Of a DNA stretch of 64,000 bases, positions 34,804 through 43,632 are shown one piece after another. A program made the translations under genes and the position numbers. Position 1 is the stretch's first letter. Every line of letters starts with the position of its first letter. Source of the stretch: Sphingopyxis bauzanensis (GTDB lineage Bacteria; Pseudomonadota; Alphaproteobacteria; Sphingomonadales; Sphingomonadaceae); assembly GCF_002205675.1 (NCBI RefSeq), contig NZ_NISK01000002.1, positions 620,001 through 684,000 on the forward strand, in the 5' to 3' direction. The notes under the pieces are model-generated. The model saw nothing but the letters and a program-made list of their open reading frames with translations. It searched no databases and had not been told where the DNA came from.

Positions 34804-35214
34804 ATGACAAAAATGAAACATTCCAAACGCCCTCCTATCCATATGATTGACAGTGAAGCCGATGTGCTGGGCGATCTGGCGCTCGCGGCTGCCGAACGGT
34901 CGCCCCAGGTGTCCGCGATGTTGCTCGACGAGATGACACGTGCGAAATTTTACAGTCGCGAGCGAATTCCGGCTGACGTTGTCATCATGGGGGCGACGGT
35001 TGAGTTCAATGACGCCCATGGCTCGACCCGCTCAGTGAAACTCGTCTTTCCGAAGGACGCTGACATCTCCGACGGCCGCATTTCGATCCTGACGCCGGTC
35101 GGCGCCGGATTGATCGGCCTCCGCGAGGGCCACTCGATCTTGTGGCCGGACCGCGAAGGTCATGAACGCGAGTTGACGATCGTGCGCGTGCGGCAGGAGG
35201 TCAGCGCACCATGA
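34804..35214 (+). CDS. rnk: Rnk-type GreA/GreB-fold regulator
   Basis: 136 aa from MTKMKHSKRPPIHMIDSEAD. It has an N-terminal helical segment and a C-terminal GreA-like FKBP domain: ILTPVGAGLIGLREGHSILW, then REGHERELTIVRVRQEV. Rnk binds RNA polymerase and affects nucleoside-diphosphate kinase and alginate genes in pseudomonads. Many alphaproteobacteria carry short paralogues. In this island it precedes a universal stress protein, so a stress role fits (inference). Confidence 0.85.
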   Translation: MTKMKHSKRPPIHMIDSEADVLGDLALAAAERSPQVSAMLLDEMTRAKFYSRERIPADVVIMGATVEFNDAHGSTRSVKLVFPKDADISDGRISILTPVGAGLIGLREGHSILWPDREGHERELTIVRVRQEVSAP

Positions 35215-35292
35215 ATCACGATTTGCGGTCGGAAAGCGAGGTTCGCACAATCGCCTTTAGACCGGCCGCGACGTCTTGACTGGAGTCCTCAA

Positions 35293-36162
35293 ATGATCGC
35301 CGAATCAACGTCGCCCCGCAGAATCCTTCTAGCAACGGACCTCAGCTGCCGCAGCGACCGCGCCCTCGATCGAGCCTTCGCGCTCGCAGAGCAGTGGGCG
35401 GCGGAGCTGATCGCCGTCACGGTTGCGGAAACGACGGCGACCGATATGCTCGACGAGCGCCCCCGCAAATGGCGCCGTCAGGCCGATACGACCGAGCGCA
35501 TGCGCTGGCGGCTTGCGCGCGATGTGGGAGGAAAAGCGACCAATATCCGGATGATCGTCGCGGAGGGAGAAGCTGCATCTGCGATAAGCGCGATCGCGCA
35601 GCGCGAGCAATGCGACTTGATCGTGACGGGCTTTGGCCATGACGCGACGCTGGGCCGCATCTTCTTGGGTAGTACCGTCGATCGGCTTGTGCGGGAAACC
35701 CGCATTCCCATTCTTGTCGTCCGCGAACGAACGGCCGGCGCCTATGCCCGGGTGCTGGCAACAACCGACGCGTCGGAGGAGTCGCTGGAGGCCTTGCGCG
35801 TGGCCTCGGCTCTTTTCCCCGCGGCCGCGCTCACTCTCTTCCATGCCTTTGATTATCCTTACTCGAGCCTGATTGACGATCGCGACTTCTCGCACGAGAC
35901 GGGACTAAAAGAAGCGGAATTGAACCAGCTTCTGCAGAGTGGGACATTTCAGCGCGACCCTCTAAAGCAAGCGGTCAAGACGGTCGCCCGATTTGGTTCC
36001 CCCGAAGCGCTGCTGCCCGACTATGTCGAGGATCATTGCATCGACCTCACGGTGGTTGGCAGCAACGGCCATGGAGCATTGTTTGATGCCTTGGTTGGCA
36101 GCACCCACCGCAAGCTTCTCGATACACTGGAGGGGGATATGCTCATCGTGCGCGAGAGCTGA
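35293..36162 (+). CDS. tandem-domain universal stress protein
   Basis: 289 aa made of two Usp domains. The first starts RRILLATDLSCRSDRALDRA and ends VTGFGHDATLGRIFLGSTVD; the second starts YARVLATTDASEESLEALRV and ends VVGSNGHGALFDALVGSTHR. Both keep the G-2x-G-9x-G(S/T) ATP-binding pattern. Cytosolic, probably dimeric. The gene ends one base before the original stop of the convergent decayed membrane gene. Confidence 0.92.
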   Translation: MIAESTSPRRILLATDLSCRSDRALDRAFALAEQWAAELIAVTVAETTATDMLDERPRKWRRQADTTERMRWRLARDVGGKATNIRMIVAEGEAASAISAIAQREQCDLIVTGFGHDATLGRIFLGSTVDRLVRETRIPILVVRERTAGAYARVLATTDASEESLEALRVASALFPAAALTLFHAFDYPYSSLIDDRDFSHETGLKEAELNQLLQSGTFQRDPLKQAVKTVARFGSPEALLPDYVEDHCIDLTVVGSNGHGALFDALVGSTHRKLLDTLEGDMLIVRES

Positions 36163-36943
36163 TCAGGTCCGGGGATGGCTCGCAGCATCGCGGCCGCCCG
36201 CAAATATCCCTCCCAAAACCAGCATCGCGGCCAGGATTGCAGCGACTCCAACCGGCGCCGCCTGACCATTGGCCGCATAATGGCGACCAAAGCCCACAGA
36301 AAGGTTATGGCGTAGGCGAGGTTCCCTCTGCCGCGCGCGACCGCGAACGCCGCGAGCGCGCCGCCAAGAAGGAGCACTGCTGCGCCGATCAGCGGAGCGG
36401 CGGCATCGCTGGCCTCAATACCGTGAAAGCGCAGGCTCGCGCTGATGTTCACGATCGATGCGGCGGTCAGCCACGCGGCAAGCACGCTGAGCGGAACAAC
36501 GACACCCCCGATTTCAGCCGGTGTGGGCTTCGAATTCCACGATGAGATCTGGCGGCAGATTACCAGCAGGCATGCCGGCGTCCACAAGATGATCACGGCC
36601 GAAATGGCGCTAAGACCGAAGAACTGCGTGTAGGCCGCCCAAAACGCATTGCCGAGAAACGCAACCGCGGCCGGCCAACGGAGAGTTGAGAGCAGAGTAT
36701 TTTCACGCTGCGAGGGCACGAGCTGAAAAAACGCGAACACAATCGAGCCCGCATAGAGCGGGCCCCATATGGAAAAGGCCTAGCCCGCGGGCATTAGCAG
36801 CGTGCGGACCGAATCAGACTGCGATCCGATGGGCGACCCATGCCAAGTTCGGGAAGTAGTGGAGTTAGGATCTGCAGACAGGCGCACGCGACAACAGCAA
36901 CTACGGCGAGCGTCGATGCGCCTCGATCGCTGGTACGGGTCAT
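36163..36943 (-). pseudogene. decayed TspO/MBR-like membrane protein gene
   Basis: Three reading frames must be joined to rebuild one protein. It starts MTRTSDRGASTLAVVAVVAC (from 36943), then needs a frameshift near 36832-36840 to reach SPIGSQSDSVRTLLMPAG. There a TAG at 36780-36782 replaces the expected Tyr before AFSIWGPLYAGSIVFAFFQL. A missing base near 36271-36281 finally shifts the last helix, read correctly as AAPVGVAAILAAMLVLGGIF to HPRT and a stop at 36163. The YAFSIWGPLY-type motif marks a long tryptophan-rich-sensory-protein relative. Three lesions make sequencing error unlikely. Confidence 0.8.
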
Positions 36944-36992
36944 CGCGGGATTACCATTCCGCGCGCGATTGGTTGCGGTCAACCCGTTCGCG

Positions 36993-37484
36993 CTACCGGT
37001 CCGCGTGTCGCTCGGCGACCGGATAACCTTTAAAGACCTTCGGCTTGTCCATGAGCACATGGGTCGTCACACTGCCGACTCCATAGTCCCCGCCAACCAG
37101 CGCTTCGCGAAGCTCGGTCCAATGCTGCATATTGCGGACGACGATCTTCAGAAGATAGTCGATACGGCCGCTTACATGCGAGGCCTCGACGATTTCCGGT
37201 GTCGCCGACAGCACGCCTTCAAAACGTGCCTGCTCGTCGGGCGCCCGTCCCTCGAGCGTGATCTCGACGAACAGGACAAGGCCTACATCGACGCAAAAAG
37301 GGTCAAGACGAGCGTGATAGCCCTGAATGATGCCGAGAGCTTCGAGCCGACGCACGCGCGCGAGGCAGGCGCTCGGCGACAATGCAATGCGCGAAGCGAG
37401 CGCCTGGTTGGTGAGTCGCGCCTCATCTTGGAGATGCCGCAGAATCTTTCGGTCGATGCGGTCGAGTGAATAATCGTTGGCCAT
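36993..37484 (-). CDS. Lrp/AsnC family transcriptional regulator
   Basis: 163 aa. The HTH is MANDYSLDRIDRKILRHLQD through LASRIALSPSACLARVRRLE; the ligand domain contains VLFVEITLEG, EIVEASHVSGRIDYLLKIVV and ends DKPKVFKGYPVAERHAD. Target unknown. It precedes the decayed membrane gene on the same strand, which may once have been regulated or co-transcribed. It is distinct from the Lrp beside alr: they share only the general fold and the LSPSACL helix. Confidence 0.92.
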   Translation of the reverse strand: MANDYSLDRIDRKILRHLQDEARLTNQALASRIALSPSACLARVRRLEALGIIQGYHARLDPFCVDVGLVLFVEITLEGRAPDEQARFEGVLSATPEIVEASHVSGRIDYLLKIVVRNMQHWTELREALVGGDYGVGSVTTHVLMDKPKVFKGYPVAERHADR

Positions 37485-37602
37485 AGCTCGGCACGACCGC
37501 AGAATCCGCGGCGCGCGTCAAGCTCTTCGACGCCACCTGCGGTGCGGGTACGGCTATATTTGCGCTCACACAGTAGGCTCACCATTATAAGGAGTATTCA
37601 GA

Positions 37603-37701
37603 ATGTCCGTCAGTGAAAATCTCTGGACGCTGATCTTTGCCATGATCGTCGCGGTTGGCCTCCCGACGACAATCCTTGCAGTGGCCCTCATCGCCAACTG
37701 A
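37603..37701 (+). CDS. 32-aa single-TM peptide
   Basis: MSVSENLWTLIFAMIVAVGL followed by PTTILAVALIAN: almost entirely one membrane helix. A strong ribosome binding site, AAGGAG, lies 9 bases before the ATG, unusual for a chance ORF. It stands alone between two divergently placed genes. Similar tiny membrane proteins often tune transporters or respiratory enzymes, but no partner is evident. Confidence 0.55.
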   Translation: MSVSENLWTLIFAMIVAVGLPTTILAVALIAN

Positions 37702-37864
37702 TCCCTGCGATCGTAGGCTGTCTCTATCTAGTCGCGAGCTTCCCCGGAGTCACCAACAGCTGGTTGCTTAGTTGGAACTGCGGCGTGATTCTCAGCTATT
37801 TTCTCCGTCGCCGGTGCGGCAGCCGATAAGCAGGGCCGGGCACTTCTCCAGCGCGCATCCGAAG

Positions 37865-38878
37865 TCAGTTCGCCGGGTCCCCGCCTTGAAGAAGGCTAAA
37901 CAGGCCCCGGGCGACGCATAGGCTCGAATCGTTCGCGATCGTCACACTGAGACCGGTTCCGGCTTCGATCTTCTCCCGAAGCGCCGGCGTCGCCGCTCCG
38001 CCGCCGGTAAGCAGAATGCCTTGACCGAGAAGGTCCTTGCTCAACTCGGGCGGCGTTTGAGCAAGCACCTCAAGGATAAGATCGACGATGTGCTGCGCAT
38101 GTCGCTCGATCACTTCGGCAAACTCGATCGGCGCAATCCGGATGGCAGTTGGCAAACCCGACACGAGGCTCCGTCCCTTGACGTCAACAGGATCGGCTGC
38201 GCCGCCTCTCGAGCTAGCTTCGCCGATGGCATATTTGATGCGCTCGGCAGTGCCGCGGCCGACAAGCAGCTTATGACCGACGTGAAGATAATCGATGATC
38301 GCAGCATCGAGTTCAGCGCCGCCACCGCGCAGCGAACGCGTGAGACATACCCCTCCTAGCGACAAGAGGGCGACCTCGGTGGTCCCTGCGCCGCAATCGA
38401 CGATGATCGTTCCTTGCGGTGCTTCGATCTCCAGGTTCGCGCCGATCGCCGCAGCTAGCGGTTCCGGTACGAAGCAAACTGGGTTGAGCCCCGCATCCTG
38501 CGCGGCCGTCAGCATTGCGTTTCGTTCGGCTTGTGTCACGTCGGCGGGCAAGCCGATCATGACGCGCGGGGACCTAAACGAACGGCGTTTGATCGCTTGC
38601 GACGCCGCATAGCGAAGCAAATGTGTGGCGGCTTCGATATCCTGGAGAACCCCGCGCCGTAATGGTCGCCGCACGCGCATGCCCGCTGGCGTTCTGTCCG
38701 TCATCGCATAAACCGGCGCACCCGCAGCAACAAACCGCGGCCGATCGCGCAGTCCCGCGAGACAACAAAGCGAGGGTTCGTCAAATATGACGCCACCGTC
38801 GCGGTGGATCATGCGTACATTCGCGGTCCCGAAATCAATCGCGATTTCGGCCGGCCAGCCAGTGTGTTTCGAGGTCAT
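37865..38878 (-). CDS. MreB-like actin-fold protein (paralogue)
   Basis: 337 aa from MTSKHTGWPAEIAIDFGTAN. The phosphate-1 loop is AIDFGTANVRM, phosphate-2 is IIVDCGAGTTEVALLSLGG, connect-1 region DIEAATHLLRYAASQAIKRR, and adenosine site ILLTGGGAATPALREKI. This is MreB/Mbl, yet not near mreCD and shorter and more diverged at the N-terminus than the housekeeping MreB. It is island-borne, so a specialised or regulatory role is possible. An upstream in-frame start (38929) lacks support. Confidence 0.88.
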   Translation of the reverse strand: MTSKHTGWPAEIAIDFGTANVRMIHRDGGVIFDEPSLCCLAGLRDRPRFVAAGAPVYAMTDRTPAGMRVRRPLRRGVLQDIEAATHLLRYAASQAIKRRSFRSPRVMIGLPADVTQAERNAMLTAAQDAGLNPVCFVPEPLAAAIGANLEIEAPQGTIIVDCGAGTTEVALLSLGGVCLTRSLRGGGAELDAAIIDYLHVGHKLLVGRGTAERIKYAIGEASSRGGAADPVDVKGRSLVSGLPTAIRIAPIEFAEVIERHAQHIVDLILEVLAQTPPELSKDLLGQGILLTGGGAATPALREKIEAGTGLSVTIANDSSLCVARGLFSLLQGGDPAN

Positions 38879-39679
38879 GACATCCTCTAGCAAGGCGTGT
38901 CGGATCTGTCTCGAATAACCCGGCCGCACGGTTCTTTAACCAGAAACGAATATTGTGTATCGGCCGCACGGGGCAGAAAGACCGCGACCCCTTCCCGCGC
39001 CGTGCGTGCACCGGCATGTCCTAAGCAGCGAATATCGTCGGAGTGCAAATGGCGCGAGTTTCGTTCGCACATGACCTTTGCGTTTTTCCGTTTCCACGCG
39101 CGTGTCCGAACTTTGAGCACCTCATCCTGATCGGCGACGACTGGGGGCTTCGTTTGCTCCAAGTGCAATTTCGTCGATCGAGCCGCCCAAATCAGCGCGC
39201 CGGTGAAATTCCTCCAAGGTTTCGGTGTCGATGTACCCAACGATCTCGCCGGTCAGGAACTCCGTCCATACTCCGATTTAATTGGGGGAACCTGTTTTTC
39301 CCTGCGTATTCCGAAGGGCGGCGATTTTCGACGAGCACCAAATCGGATCCATCGTCGCCAACGCATCGTTGGCGCGCCTGCCGGCTAGCAGATCAAGGCG
39401 CGTCGTCGGAACCGATGAGCCCACCTTCCCCTTCCAGGCGAGCGACCTGTCCGACGTCCTGGCGCGTGAATTTTAGCCTGAGGCCGGCCCCCAATCCGTC
39501 GACTCTTCCACTAGGACGAGTCCGAAATGATAGAGCCCTTGCTTCAGGCGCTGGACATGCTCCATGAAGATGGTCCGCGATGAACAGGTGTGGATGCCAA
39601 AATAATACTCGGGCGCACACCAACGCCGAGGCGCACTTCATTACAGTTCGGGATCGGTAAAAAAGTCCGAGTTGACGGG
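38879..39679. other. 801-bp region without a convincing gene
   Basis: Both strands have frames of 60-170 codons but none with a family motif, plausible composition or ribosome binding site. One minus-strand stretch near 39472-39620 reads YYFGIHTCSSRTIFMEHVQR then LKQGLYHFGLVLVEESTDWG and stops, which looks protein-like and may be a fragment of a lost gene. Composition varies sharply along the region. I name nothing else here. Confidence 0.4.
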
Positions 39680-40345
39680 TCACTTTTCTGAAAAGGGGTG
39701 CTCACGGCTTTCTCTTGCAAGCGGAAGTTGCCATCCCCGCCGAATTGCCGTCATTCGTAGACAGAAACATGCCAGCCCCCCGGCGAGTGCAGTGGCGACG
39801 ATGGGAAAATGAAGCATGTTGCCGCCTACTACCACCGCGGCGCCCACCAATGCCGCCACGGCATAAAAATCGGAACGAAGCACGGTCGGTATTTCAGCAA
39901 GCAATACGTCGCGTGCGACACCCCCGCCGATACCGGTCAGCATCCCGAGCAGTGCCGCCATGACCGGACTCAATCCGAAAACTAATGCTTTCTCGGCTCC
40001 CGCGACTGCGAACAGCGCCAGTCCAAGTGAATCGAGCATGCGTACGGGATTACGCAGCCTCTCGATCAATGAGGACCAGAAAAAGCACAACAGTCCGGCC
40101 GCAAGCGACACCGCGAGATAGCGCCAATCCTGCAGCGCCGCGGGCGGCGCCGCGCCGATAAGCAAGTCGCGGGCAATCCCGCCTGAGGTAGCGGCTGCAA
40201 ATGACAGAACAAGAATGCCGAAAATGTCCAGCCTCCGCCTGACGCCAGCCATCGCGCCGCTTAATGCAAAAGCGAATGTACCGCAAAGGTCGAGAATGAG
40301 CACCAGTGTGCGCAAAAGTTCATCGGCCGCGTGCGAGTCAAGCAT
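39680..40345 (-). CDS. trimeric intracellular cation (TRIC) channel family protein
   Basis: 221 aa with about seven TM helices in two similar halves, each carrying the UPF0126/YadS motif: SGGIARDLLIGAAPPAALQD and GGGVARDVLLAEIPTVLRSD. Prokaryotic TRIC proteins are homotrimeric K+/cation channels of the inner membrane; some relatives move glycine. Fits the island's ion-homeostasis theme with mrp and HPP. Start MLDSHAADELLRTL; stop at 39680. Confidence 0.93.
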   Translation of the reverse strand: MLDSHAADELLRTLVLILDLCGTFAFALSGAMAGVRRRLDIFGILVLSFAAATSGGIARDLLIGAAPPAALQDWRYLAVSLAAGLLCFFWSSLIERLRNPVRMLDSLGLALFAVAGAEKALVFGLSPVMAALLGMLTGIGGGVARDVLLAEIPTVLRSDFYAVAALVGAAVVVGGNMLHFPIVATALAGGLACFCLRMTAIRRGWQLPLARESREHPFSEK

Positions 40346-40814
40346 CGTTGGTCGCCTTCAATTACGAGAGGGATCGTAGTCCCCAGCAATCCTGTCGAGG
40401 CAGCGTGAAACGTGCTGCCGCTTTTACCATGGACAGGTCGGCGGCATCGAGCAACCAAAGGCGAGCGAGACGGAGATGATCGTGAAGCTAAGTCGTTGTA
40501 GGATCGCCGGATCAAGTGAACCGTCGGTGACAAGGGTAAACATCCCAATGGGCCGTCCAGTGCGCTACACGTCCAGATCCCGGATCGCAGCGGCACGACG
40601 TGCGCGAGGTCGATTGCGATCAGCAGGACACGGGGGTGTTCTGCGCATCAAGCCACCCGAATAGCTGATCGGTCAATCAATCCGCCTACCGGGGATGCAA
40701 GTTGGGCTCGCCAACAAGGCCGGGGGGCTATACCGCCGGTGCCAAACCCGTCATGCCAATATTGTGCTGATTTCGCGACGGCCCGGGACGGGGAGGCTCA
40801 ATACGAAAGCGATC
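40346..40814. other. 469-bp gap before the MFS exporter gene
   Basis: No gene or RNA recognised. The MFS frame remains open upstream to 40695, but the sequence there is not protein-like. The other frames (up to 62 codons) are Arg/Ser-rich shadows. Promoters for the two divergent genes presumably lie here; I cannot point to a clear -35/-10 pair. Confidence 0.4.
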
Positions 40815-42491
40815 ATGAACGATACGCCGCAATTCAGTTCCAAGGCACCACCCTCTGCTTTCGCCCCGTTCCGGCACGAAATTTTCCGTTCGGTGTGGAT
40901 CGCCACTCTGGTCTCTAGTTTTGGTGGGATGATCCAGGGGGTCGGCGCCGCTTGGATGATGGTCGCACTTGGCGCTTCGGCACAGATGGTGACGCTGGTG
41001 CAAGCGTCGATCACGCTGCCGATCGTAATGCTTGCGCTTGTCGCTGGTGCGCTCGCGGACGCGTTCGACCGCCGCAAGCTTATGCTTGTCGCTCAGACAT
41101 TCATGTTCGCCATATCGACGATATTGGCGGTCTGCGCTTATCTTGATCTGATCACGCCATGGTCCTTGTTGCTTTTCACCTTCCTGATCGGGTGCGGCGC
41201 CGCGCTGAATGCTCCGGCGTGGCAGGCGTCGGTTGGCGCGATGGTTCCGCGCGAGGACGTGTCCTCGGCGGTCGCGATGAACAGCATGGGCTTCAACTTG
41301 GCGCGCAGCGTTGGGCCAGCGATCGGTGGTTTGCTCGTCGCCGCAGCCAGCGCCGCGGCAGCGTTCACGGTCAACGCCCTCAGTTATGTCGGGCTTATCG
41401 GCGTGTTGCTCGGTTGGCGAACCGAGCAGGAGAAGCCTATCCTGCCGCGCGAGCGCCTCGGACATGCGATCATGTCGGGTATCCGATATGTCGCGATGAG
41501 CCCCAATATCAATTCCACGCTTGTGAGAGGGTTGGTGACGGGCATCGGCGCAAGTTCCGTGTCCGCTTTGATGCCCCTGATCGCGCGCGACCTGATCAGC
41601 GGCGGTCCAACCATCTATGGTCTTCTGCTCGGAGCCTTTGGCGTCGGAGCAGTCGCCGGAGCCTTCAGTTCGCACCGCCTGCGCATAACCTATTCGAACG
41701 AGTGGATCGTCCGCCTTGCGCTGATTAGCTCAGCCGTTGGCATCGCGATTGCCGCCGTTAGCACCACGATCGGCCTGACGATGGCCGCTATGATGCTGTG
41801 CGGTCTTGGCTGGGTGCTAATCGTCTCAATTCTCAACGCGACGGTCCAGATGTGGGCGCCTCGCTGGGTTGTCGCACGTGCCTTGTCGCTATATCAGATG
41901 GCGACTTTCAGCGGCATGGCGGGCGGCGCATGGCTGTGGGGCTATGTCACTCAGCAGTCGGGCATTAAGGCGGCGTTGCTGATCGCGGCATTAGTGCAGC
42001 TCGGCTGCGCGCTGCTCGGGCGCTGGTTCCACCTTCCCGAAACGGAAGACATGAACCTCGACCTGCTGACATTTAACGAGCCGGCCACGATAGTGCCCGT
42101 ACAAGGCCGCACGGGGCCCGTCATTATCACCATCGAATATCGCATTGCGGAGAGGGACATCGTCGCCTTTCTCTGCGTGATGGCCGAGCGCAAGGTTATC
42201 AGGCGCAGAAATGGCGCTCGGCGATGGTCCCTATTGCGCGACCTTGCCGACCCAGAGTTATGGATCGAGCGTTATCACAGTCCGACCTGGACGGAATATC
42301 TGCGTCACAATGGCCGCTTCACTGAGGACGACGCACTCATCAACGAACGCGTCTCGGCGCTTCACATGGGATCAGATCGACCGCTCGTTCGTCGTCTTCT
42401 CGAGAGACAGACTGGCTTCCCGCCCGCAGCATCCCTGCCCGACGCGACCGAATGGACCACCCCCATGACGGATCAATCGCGCCTTTCCTGA
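40815..42491 (+). CDS. MFS exporter fused to a monooxygenase-like domain
   Basis: 558 aa. Residues 1-410 form an MFS transporter of the enterobactin-exporter-like (DUF894) type: FRHEIFRSVWIATLVSSFGG, ADAFDRRKLMLVAQ, NSMGFNLARSVGPAIGGLLV and TYSNEWIVRLALISSAVG. The last 130 residues (PVIITIEYRIAERDIVAFLC; ERYHSPTWTEYLRHNGRFTE; FPPAA...) match the small antibiotic-monooxygenase-like domain that this subgroup carries on the cytoplasmic side. Substrate unknown, probably a drug or siderophore-like compound. Start at the ATG of 40815 (MNDTPQFSSK); ribosome binding site weak. Confidence 0.88.
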   Translation: MNDTPQFSSKAPPSAFAPFRHEIFRSVWIATLVSSFGGMIQGVGAAWMMVALGASAQMVTLVQASITLPIVMLALVAGALADAFDRRKLMLVAQTFMFAISTILAVCAYLDLITPWSLLLFTFLIGCGAALNAPAWQASVGAMVPREDVSSAVAMNSMGFNLARSVGPAIGGLLVAAASAAAAFTVNALSYVGLIGVLLGWRTEQEKPILPRERLGHAIMSGIRYVAMSPNINSTLVRGLVTGIGASSVSALMPLIARDLISGGPTIYGLLLGAFGVGAVAGAFSSHRLRITYSNEWIVRLALISSAVGIAIAAVSTTIGLTMAAMMLCGLGWVLIVSILNATVQMWAPRWVVARALSLYQMATFSGMAGGAWLWGYVTQQSGIKAALLIAALVQLGCALLGRWFHLPETEDMNLDLLTFNEPATIVPVQGRTGPVIITIEYRIAERDIVAFLCVMAERKVIRRRNGARRWSLLRDLADPELWIERYHSPTWTEYLRHNGRFTEDDALINERVSALHMGSDRPLVRRLLERQTGFPPAASLPDATEWTTPMTDQSRLS

Positions 42492-42866
42492 AAAATTCGT
42501 TTCAAGGTTCGATCAAAAAGGCTGACAATGCTTGATTAATATTTTTGGAGCTCTATCTTATAGCCATGGCAACCGAAATCAGTTCTATTTGGCTTCGTAG
42601 CACGGAAAAACTGCTAACGCTCTAGCCAGCCCCGCCCGGATGATTTGAAATTCGGGAACTGGGGGCCATTTCTCAAGCAATGAAGCGCGGATAATATCCA
42701 GCCTGCTTGAATTTTAAAATATCCAATATTCGTTGAAAGAAGCGCATCTGATGCGATTTCTTTTTTAAGTATCACGCACTCTGGGCGGCTTCGCGAGAGA
42801 GTCTGGTCGTTGATCGCTTGCGATCGGGGACAGGCCGCATCGTCACGCCAGCTCGGATTGAAAGAG
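42492..42866. other. 375-bp AT-rich gap
   Basis: Clearly lower in GC than the surrounding genes. A minus-strand frame (42614-42907) gives 97 codons, but with no motif or ribosome binding site and with Ser/Arg-rich composition. No RNA gene or repeat recognised. Confidence 0.4.
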
Positions 42867-43031
42867 ATGATGATTGTGCCAACCTCCATTCCGCAGTCGC
42901 CGGACAAGATAACTTCTGCAGATCGAATTCAGGAAGCGAACCAATTCAAGTTGAGGTTAAAAGTACTGATCTTTTTCTCTGTCGCGTCCATCAACGTAGC
43001 CTTGATTGCTATGTTTTCGGCAAACCCTTGA
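42867..43031 (+). CDS. 54-aa putative membrane peptide
   Basis: MMIVPTSIPQSPDKITSADR, then a charged helix (IQEANQFKLRLKV) and a TM segment, LIFFSVASINVALIAMFSAN. A GAAAGAG stretch precedes the two tandem ATGs (42867, 42870). AT-rich codon use unlike the flanking chromosome, in keeping with island DNA. No family recognised; moderate to low confidence that it is expressed. Confidence 0.45.
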   Translation: MMIVPTSIPQSPDKITSADRIQEANQFKLRLKVLIFFSVASINVALIAMFSANP

Positions 43032-43194
43032 CCTACGGTCGTTCGAGGACCTGACAATGAACTATAGAAAAGCCAATCTCGTGCCACCGCAACCGCTTGG
43101 ATGAGCCTGATCCGGATGCACATAAACTTCCGGATCAGGTGTGCAGCAGACAGAGCAACGACCTTTTATGAAACTCGTAAACGGAGCAATCGAC

Positions 43195-43326
43195 ATGGCA
43201 AAGAAGAATCAAAGAGGAAACCGCGAGTCGCGAAAGCCCAAGAAGCAGAAAGACATATCCAGCCTCGAAAACTCGGTTTCGGCAGCGCTGAGCAAACAGC
43301 TTCCGGGCCAGCGAAAACACGCCTGA
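43195..43326 (+). CDS. 43-aa basic protein (MAKKNQRGNRE-type)
   Basis: MAKKNQRGNRESRKPKKQKD and then ISSLENSVSAALSKQLPGQR KHA. About one third Lys/Arg, with a short helix at the end. Very short proteins starting MAKxxxRxxRExxKPKK are frequent in alphaproteobacteria and uncharacterised; nucleic-acid binding is a guess from charge. GGAG lies 9 bases upstream of the ATG. Followed 20 bases later by a strong hairpin, consistent with a single-gene transcript. Confidence 0.7.
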   Translation: MAKKNQRGNRESRKPKKQKDISSLENSVSAALSKQLPGQRKHA

Positions 43327-43346
43327 CGAGATCGTTCAGGTCGTGA

Positions 43347-43392
43347 GGACGGGGGCTTTCTTGCCTCCCCCCAGGTGTGGGAGCCCCCGTCC
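43347..43392 (+). terminator. terminator hairpin after the 43-aa gene
   Basis: Arms ACGGGGGCT / AGCCCCCGT (9 perfect pairs, extendable) around a loop of about 23 bases, 20-65 bases past the stop codon at 43326. No long T-run follows on the plus strand, so Rho-independent function is probable rather than certain. Confidence 0.55.
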
Positions 43393-43512
43393 GATCTCGA
43401 ATTGGAGATCCCCACGAACAGGTCGCCTACGATCTGGAGTATCTTACACGGTAAGCCGCTTTGCGGTTCCAGTGCGGATGGGAGACATTCGCACCGAATT
43501 TAACGGAGGACA

Positions 43513-43632
43513 ATGATGTCAAAGTCGCTTCTTCGTCGCTTGAAGAAAAGTCACGGTCTCATTTCGCGTTTAATTTGTGGATCGACGTTGGAGCCGAGCC
43601 CTCGTCCTGAACGATCTATTGTCTTGAATTGA
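43513..43632 (+). pseudogene. small gene interrupted by MITE copy 2
   Basis: A very strong ribosome binding site (GGAGGA) precedes ATGATG at 43513. The ORF reads MMSKSLLRRLKKSHGLISRL I for 21 codons, then crosses into the MITE at 43576 and continues with CGSTLEPSPRPERSIVLN to a stop at 43632. Original length unknown because the other side of the MITE is a different, reversed gene. The basic, helical N-terminus resembles short regulatory peptides, but no family is recognised. Confidence 0.5.

Noticed and set aside
36033..36290. C-terminal part of the 36033-36740 frame overlapping the universal stress gene
   Set aside because: It is out-of-frame sequence after a lost base; the true ending lies in another frame and stops at 36163.
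38887..39240. 117-codon minus-strand ORF just upstream of the MreB paralogue
   Set aside because: No ribosome binding site, recognisable motif or typical composition.
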